Shown one piece after another: positions 5,297-8,252 of a stretch of 8,252 nucleotides of DNA. The position numbers and the translations under genes are program-made. Under the pieces are notes generated by a model. It did not search any database and was not told the DNA's origin. It worked only from the letters and a program-made list of their open reading frames with translations. Numbering within the stretch: the stretch's first letter is position 1; each line of letters opens with the position of its first letter. Source of the stretch: JBFJWR01 sp041623535 (GTDB lineage: Bacteria > Pseudomonadota > Gammaproteobacteria > Pseudomonadales > JBFGWM01); contig JBFJWR010000124.1 in the NCBI GenBank assembly GCA_041623535.1, forward strand, positions 1 to 8,252, in the 5' to 3' direction.

Positions 5297-6313
5297 ATGG
5301 AAGAACTGCAGAACATCCTGAACGAGGCGCTGGCGGCAGTCGCAGCAGCCGGTGACGAGCGGGCGCTGGATTGCGAACGGGTCCGTTTTCTCGGCAAGAA
5401 GGGCGCGATCACCACGCAGCTGCGCACGCTCGGCAAATTATCTGCCGAGGAACGTCCGGCTGCGGGCGCGCGCATCAACCAGGCCAAGGAAGCGCTGCAG
5501 CAGGCGATCGACGAGCGAAAAACCACGCTGCGTGACCAGGCGCTGGATGCCCGACTGGCCGCCGAGTGGATGGACGTGACCCTGCCCGGGCGCGGTGAAG
5601 TCTGTGGTGGTCTGCATCCGGTCACGCGCACCATCGAACGCATAGAGCGCATCTTCACGAGCATGGGCTATGAAGTTGCGCAGGGTCCGGAAGTCGAAGA
5701 CGACTACCACAACTTTGAGGCACTCAATATTCCCGCGCACCATCCGGCGCGCGCCATGCACGATACCTTCTACACCGTGGATGGCCGACTGCTGCGCACC
5801 CATACATCACCCGTGCAGGTGCGGGTGATGGAGCAGGGCAAACCCCCGATTCGTGTCATCTGCCCCGGACGCGTGTATCGCATGGATTCCGACGCCACCC
5901 ATTCGCCGATGTTTCACCAGGTGGAAGGGTTGCTGGTGGATCGGGACGTGACCTTCCCGCAGCTCAAGGGCACGGTCGCCGAGTTCCTGCGCGTTTTCTT
6001 TGAACAGGATGCCGCAGTGCGTTTCCGGCCTTCCTATTTTCCGTTCACCGAGCCCTCGGCTGAAGTCGATATTCAGTGCGTGCTGTGTCGTGGCGAGGGC
6101 TGCCGCGTGTGCAAGAAAACCGGCTGGCTCGAGATCATGGGCTGCGGCATGGTGCACCCGCGGGTATTCGAGATGTCCGGCATCGATCCTGCTGAGTACA
6201 CCGGGTTTGCATTCGGTGTGGGCGTCGAGCGCATGGCCATGTTGCGCTATGGCGTGAACGATTTGCGCTTGTTTTACGAGAACGAACAGCAATTCCTGAT
6301 GCAGTTTGCTTAA
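5297..6313 (+). CDS. pheS: Phenylalanine--tRNA ligase, alpha subunit, with four-cysteine motif
   Basis: PheS carries the class II active site of the (alpha-beta)2 PheRS that charges tRNA-Phe. The 338 residues include the N-terminal coiled-coil arm (about 1-85) that grips tRNA, then the catalytic domain with GGLHPVTRTIERIERIF (motif 1 region), DDYHNFEALNIPAHHPAR, APGRVYR-like CPGRVYRMD, MFHQVEG (motif 2), FRPSYFPFTEPSAEVD and GFAFGVGVERMAMLRYG (motif 3). Ala305 corresponds to the E. coli substrate-pocket Ala294. Between SAEVD and GWLEIMGCGMV lies Cys261-x2-Cys264-x4-Cys269-x2-Cys272, an insertion relative to E. coli PheS that explains the 11 extra residues; I recall similar cysteine clusters in PheS of some other bacteria, and zinc binding is plausible. 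The start matches family length; its ribosome binding site is weak. pheT follows after 12 bases. Confidence 0.97.
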   Translation: MEELQNILNEALAAVAAAGDERALDCERVRFLGKKGAITTQLRTLGKLSAEERPAAGARINQAKEALQQAIDERKTTLRDQALDARLAAEWMDVTLPGRGEVCGGLHPVTRTIERIERIFTSMGYEVAQGPEVEDDYHNFEALNIPAHHPARAMHDTFYTVDGRLLRTHTSPVQVRVMEQGKPPIRVICPGRVYRMDSDATHSPMFHQVEGLLVDRDVTFPQLKGTVAEFLRVFFEQDAAVRFRPSYFPFTEPSAEVDIQCVLCRGEGCRVCKKTGWLEIMGCGMVHPRVFEMSGIDPAEYTGFAFGVGVERMAMLRYGVNDLRLFYENEQQFLMQFA

Positions 6314-6325
6314 GGCACCGGCGAT

Positions 6326-8252
6326 ATGAAAATCAGCGAAAAATGGTTGCGCGAGCGTGTTGCGCTGGACGGCATCGATACCGCCACCCTGGTCGAAGGC
6401 CTGACCATGGCCGGACTGGAAGTCGATACCACCGAGCCGGCCGGCGACGACACGATCATCGCCATCGACCTGACGCCCAACCGGGGAGATTGCCTGGGCA
6501 TGGACGGGATCACCCGCGAGGTAGCCGCGATTTTTTCGCGCGAAGGCGTGGTGCCGGCACCTTCCGTGGTTTCGGCGACGCACGAGCAGACATTCCCGGT
6601 CACGGTGGATGCGCCAGCGGATTGCCCGGTGTATTGCGGTCGCGTGATCGAAGGCGTCGACAACAGCCGTCCCGCACCCGACTGGCTGCTGGCGCGACTC
6701 GAATCCGCGGGCCTGCGCAGCGTCGATGCGGTGGTCGATATCACCAACTACGTAATGCTGGAAACAGGTCAGCCGTTACACGCGTTCGATCTGGATGTTT
6801 TAAAGGGCGGCATTCATGTGCGGCGTGCCAAGGTGGGCGAGAAGCTGCGCCTGCTGGACGGCAACGAAGTGGAACTGCGTGCAGACACGCTGCTGATCTG
6901 CGATGAGCAGGCGCCGCTGGCACTGGCGGGCGTGATGGGCGACGAGCACTCCGGTGTATCCGCGACCACCAGCCGGGTGTTCCTGGAAAGCGCTCATTTC
7001 TCACCGCTTTCGATTGCCGGCCAGGCGCGCAGCTACGGACTGTCCACCGATTCCTCCCATCGTTTTGAACGCGGCGTTGATGCAGCACTGCCGGCACGTG
7101 CGATCGAACGGGCCACCGAACTGTTGCTGGAGATCACCGGCGGACAGGCAGGTCCGGTTACGACCACCGCGTCTGCAGCGCACCAGCCGCAGCGTAATCC
7201 GGTGCAGGTTCGTTTGCCCCGGCTGCGGCGCATTCTCGAACTGGAAGACGCAGACGATGTGCTGCTGGCCATTTTCACCCGCCTTGGTATGCAGTGTGCG
7301 GAAGAAAAGGGCGGGGACGGCAGCTGGCAGGTGACGCCACCGGGCTGGCGTTTCGATATCGAGCGTGAAGAAGACCTGATCGAGGAAGTCGCGCGCATCA
7401 AGGGCTACAACACGGTGGGTCTTTCGTGGCCAGCCGGTGCCGGCGGCGCGTTACCCGTGGCCGAACGCAAACTGGAATTGCCAGCCCTGCGCCGCCACCT
7501 GGCAGGGCGCGGGTTTTACGAGGCCATCACCTATAGCTTTGTATCACCGGTGACGCAGGCACTGCTGCATCCCGGTGAAGCCGCGGTGCAGTTGGCGAAT
7601 CCCATTTCCGAGGACATGTCGGTGATGCGGCTGGACCTGTGGAGTGGCCTGCTGGGGGTGCTCAAGACCCACCAGAGCCGCCAGTCGACGCGCACCCGGC
7701 TGTTCGAGACCGGCCTGGTGTTCCTGCCCGACGGCGAATTGCCCAAGCAGCCGCCGCGCATTGGTCTGCTGCTGGCCGGCAATCGTCATCCCCGTAATTG
7801 CACGAATCCGCCGGCTGCCACGGTCGATCTGTTTGATCTCAAGGGTGATATCGAGAGCCTGCTGGCCCTGACCGGGCAGGCCGATGCGTTCGAATTCGTG
7901 GCCGCGCAGCATCCCGCGCTGCACCCGGGACAGACCGCCCGCATCCTGCTGAATCAGTCGCCGGTCGGCTGGCTGGGAACGCTGCATCCACGTATCCAGG
8001 ACGAACTGGAACTGCAAGGACCGGTGCTGTTGGCGGAACTTGACCAGGAATGCCTGACCACTCGCCGGCTGCCTGCGTATGCGCCGATATCCCGTCATCC
8101 GGAAGTGCGCCGCGACCTGGCCGTGGTGGTGGACAGTTCCGTCCCTGCCGACGCCCTGCTGAAGACCGTGCGCGAAGTTGCCGGTTCCGCGCTTCGCGAC
8201 CTCACGGTTTTCGATGTATATCAGGGTGAAGGTATTGAAAAAGAAAGAAAAA
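6326..8252 (+). CDS. pheT: Phenylalanine--tRNA ligase, beta subunit lacking the OB-fold domain, cut by right edge
   Basis: PheT is the structural and editing subunit of PheRS. From ATG 6326 the frame runs open for 642 codons to the edge; about 40 C-terminal residues (end of the anticodon-binding FDX-ACB domain) are outside. The N-terminus MKISEKWLRERV and LTMAGLEVD belong to subdomain B1, but the chain then goes from EPAG (residues 37-40) straight to DDTIIAIDLTPNRGDCLG (41-58), which in E. coli lies after residue 150. The whole EMAP-II-like OB fold (B2) is absent without a frameshift. Editing-domain landmarks are kept: His152, Glu221 and Ser243 align with E. coli His265, Glu334 and Ala356, a constant shift of 113. 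The B5 and catalytic-like domains follow (WRFDIEREEDLIEEVAR, FYEAITYSFVSP), then VRRDLAVVVD of FDX-ACB. The predicted full length is about 680 instead of about 795. AAGG, ten bases upstream and overlapping the pheS stop, may be the ribosome binding site. Confidence 0.95.
   Translation, partial: MKISEKWLRERVALDGIDTATLVEGLTMAGLEVDTTEPAGDDTIIAIDLTPNRGDCLGMDGITREVAAIFSREGVVPAPSVVSATHEQTFPVTVDAPADCPVYCGRVIEGVDNSRPAPDWLLARLESAGLRSVDAVVDITNYVMLETGQPLHAFDLDVLKGGIHVRRAKVGEKLRLLDGNEVELRADTLLICDEQAPLALAGVMGDEHSGVSATTSRVFLESAHFSPLSIAGQARSYGLSTDSSHRFERGVDAALPARAIERATELLLEITGGQAGPVTTTASAAHQPQRNPVQVRLPRLRRILELEDADDVLLAIFTRLGMQCAEEKGGDGSWQVTPPGWRFDIEREEDLIEEVARIKGYNTVGLSWPAGAGGALPVAERKLELPALRRHLAGRGFYEAITYSFVSPVTQALLHPGEAAVQLANPISEDMSVMRLDLWSGLLGVLKTHQSRQSTRTRLFETGLVFLPDGELPKQPPRIGLLLAGNRHPRNCTNPPAATVDLFDLKGDIESLLALTGQADAFEFVAAQHPALHPGQTARILLNQSPVGWLGTLHPRIQDELELQGPVLLAELDQECLTTRRLPAYAPISRHPEVRRDLAVVVDSSVPADALLKTVREVAGSALRDLTVFDVYQGEGIEKERK

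Noticed and set aside
6326..6500. Frameshift or pseudogene as explanation for the short PheT N-terminus
   Set aside because: Codon-by-codon reading shows one open frame, with conserved B1 residues on both sides of the junction.
5807..6583. Minus-strand open frame (258 codons) opposite pheS/pheT
   Set aside because: It is antisense to conserved PheS and PheT coding sequence.
6343..6906. Plus-strand open frame (187 codons) overlapping pheT
   Set aside because: It is Arg- and Gly-rich in an alternative frame; the real frame from 6326 is continuous and gives PheT.

Overview
The window is ordinary core-genome DNA of a fairly GC-rich bacterium, most likely a gammaproteobacterium. The basis is the gene order thrS-infC-rpmI-rplT-pheS-pheT and the close resemblance of the proteins to their Escherichia coli and Pseudomonas counterparts as I remember them. 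No mobile element, CRISPR array, tRNA or rRNA gene was found.

Layout. Positions 485 to 1 (minus strand) hold the N-terminal 161 codons of a short-chain dehydrogenase/reductase that runs off the left edge. A 260-base divergent gap (486-745) carries small repeats around ATGCAA/TTGCAT. Next comes a probably secreted protein with seven gapless 36-residue Sel1 repeats (746-1846). A good sigma-70-type promoter (TTGGCT, 18 bases, TATAAT) then opens the translation cluster: thrS (1968-3899), infC (3903-4442), rpmI (4520-4714) and rplT (4739-5101). A strong intrinsic terminator follows rplT (5169-5221). After it come pheS (5297-6313) and pheT (6326 to beyond the right edge).

The cluster charges tRNA-Thr and tRNA-Phe and makes initiation factor IF3 and ribosomal proteins L35 and L20. 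Several regulatory layers can be read or suspected. infC almost certainly starts at a non-standard AUA codon three bases after the thrS stop, which would suit IF3 self-regulation. A promoter-like site lies inside the end of thrS. The infC-rpmI gap can fold in a way that touches the rpmI ribosome binding site, as expected for an L20 operator.

The most unusual observation is in pheT. The reading frame is intact, but the OB-fold (EMAP-II/Trbp-like, B2) tRNA-binding domain that normally sits between about residues 40 and 150 of bacterial PheRS beta is missing. The flanks of subdomain B1 are joined directly, and all later landmark residues are shifted by a constant 113 positions relative to E. coli. 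PheS in the same operon carries a four-cysteine motif that is absent from E. coli PheS.
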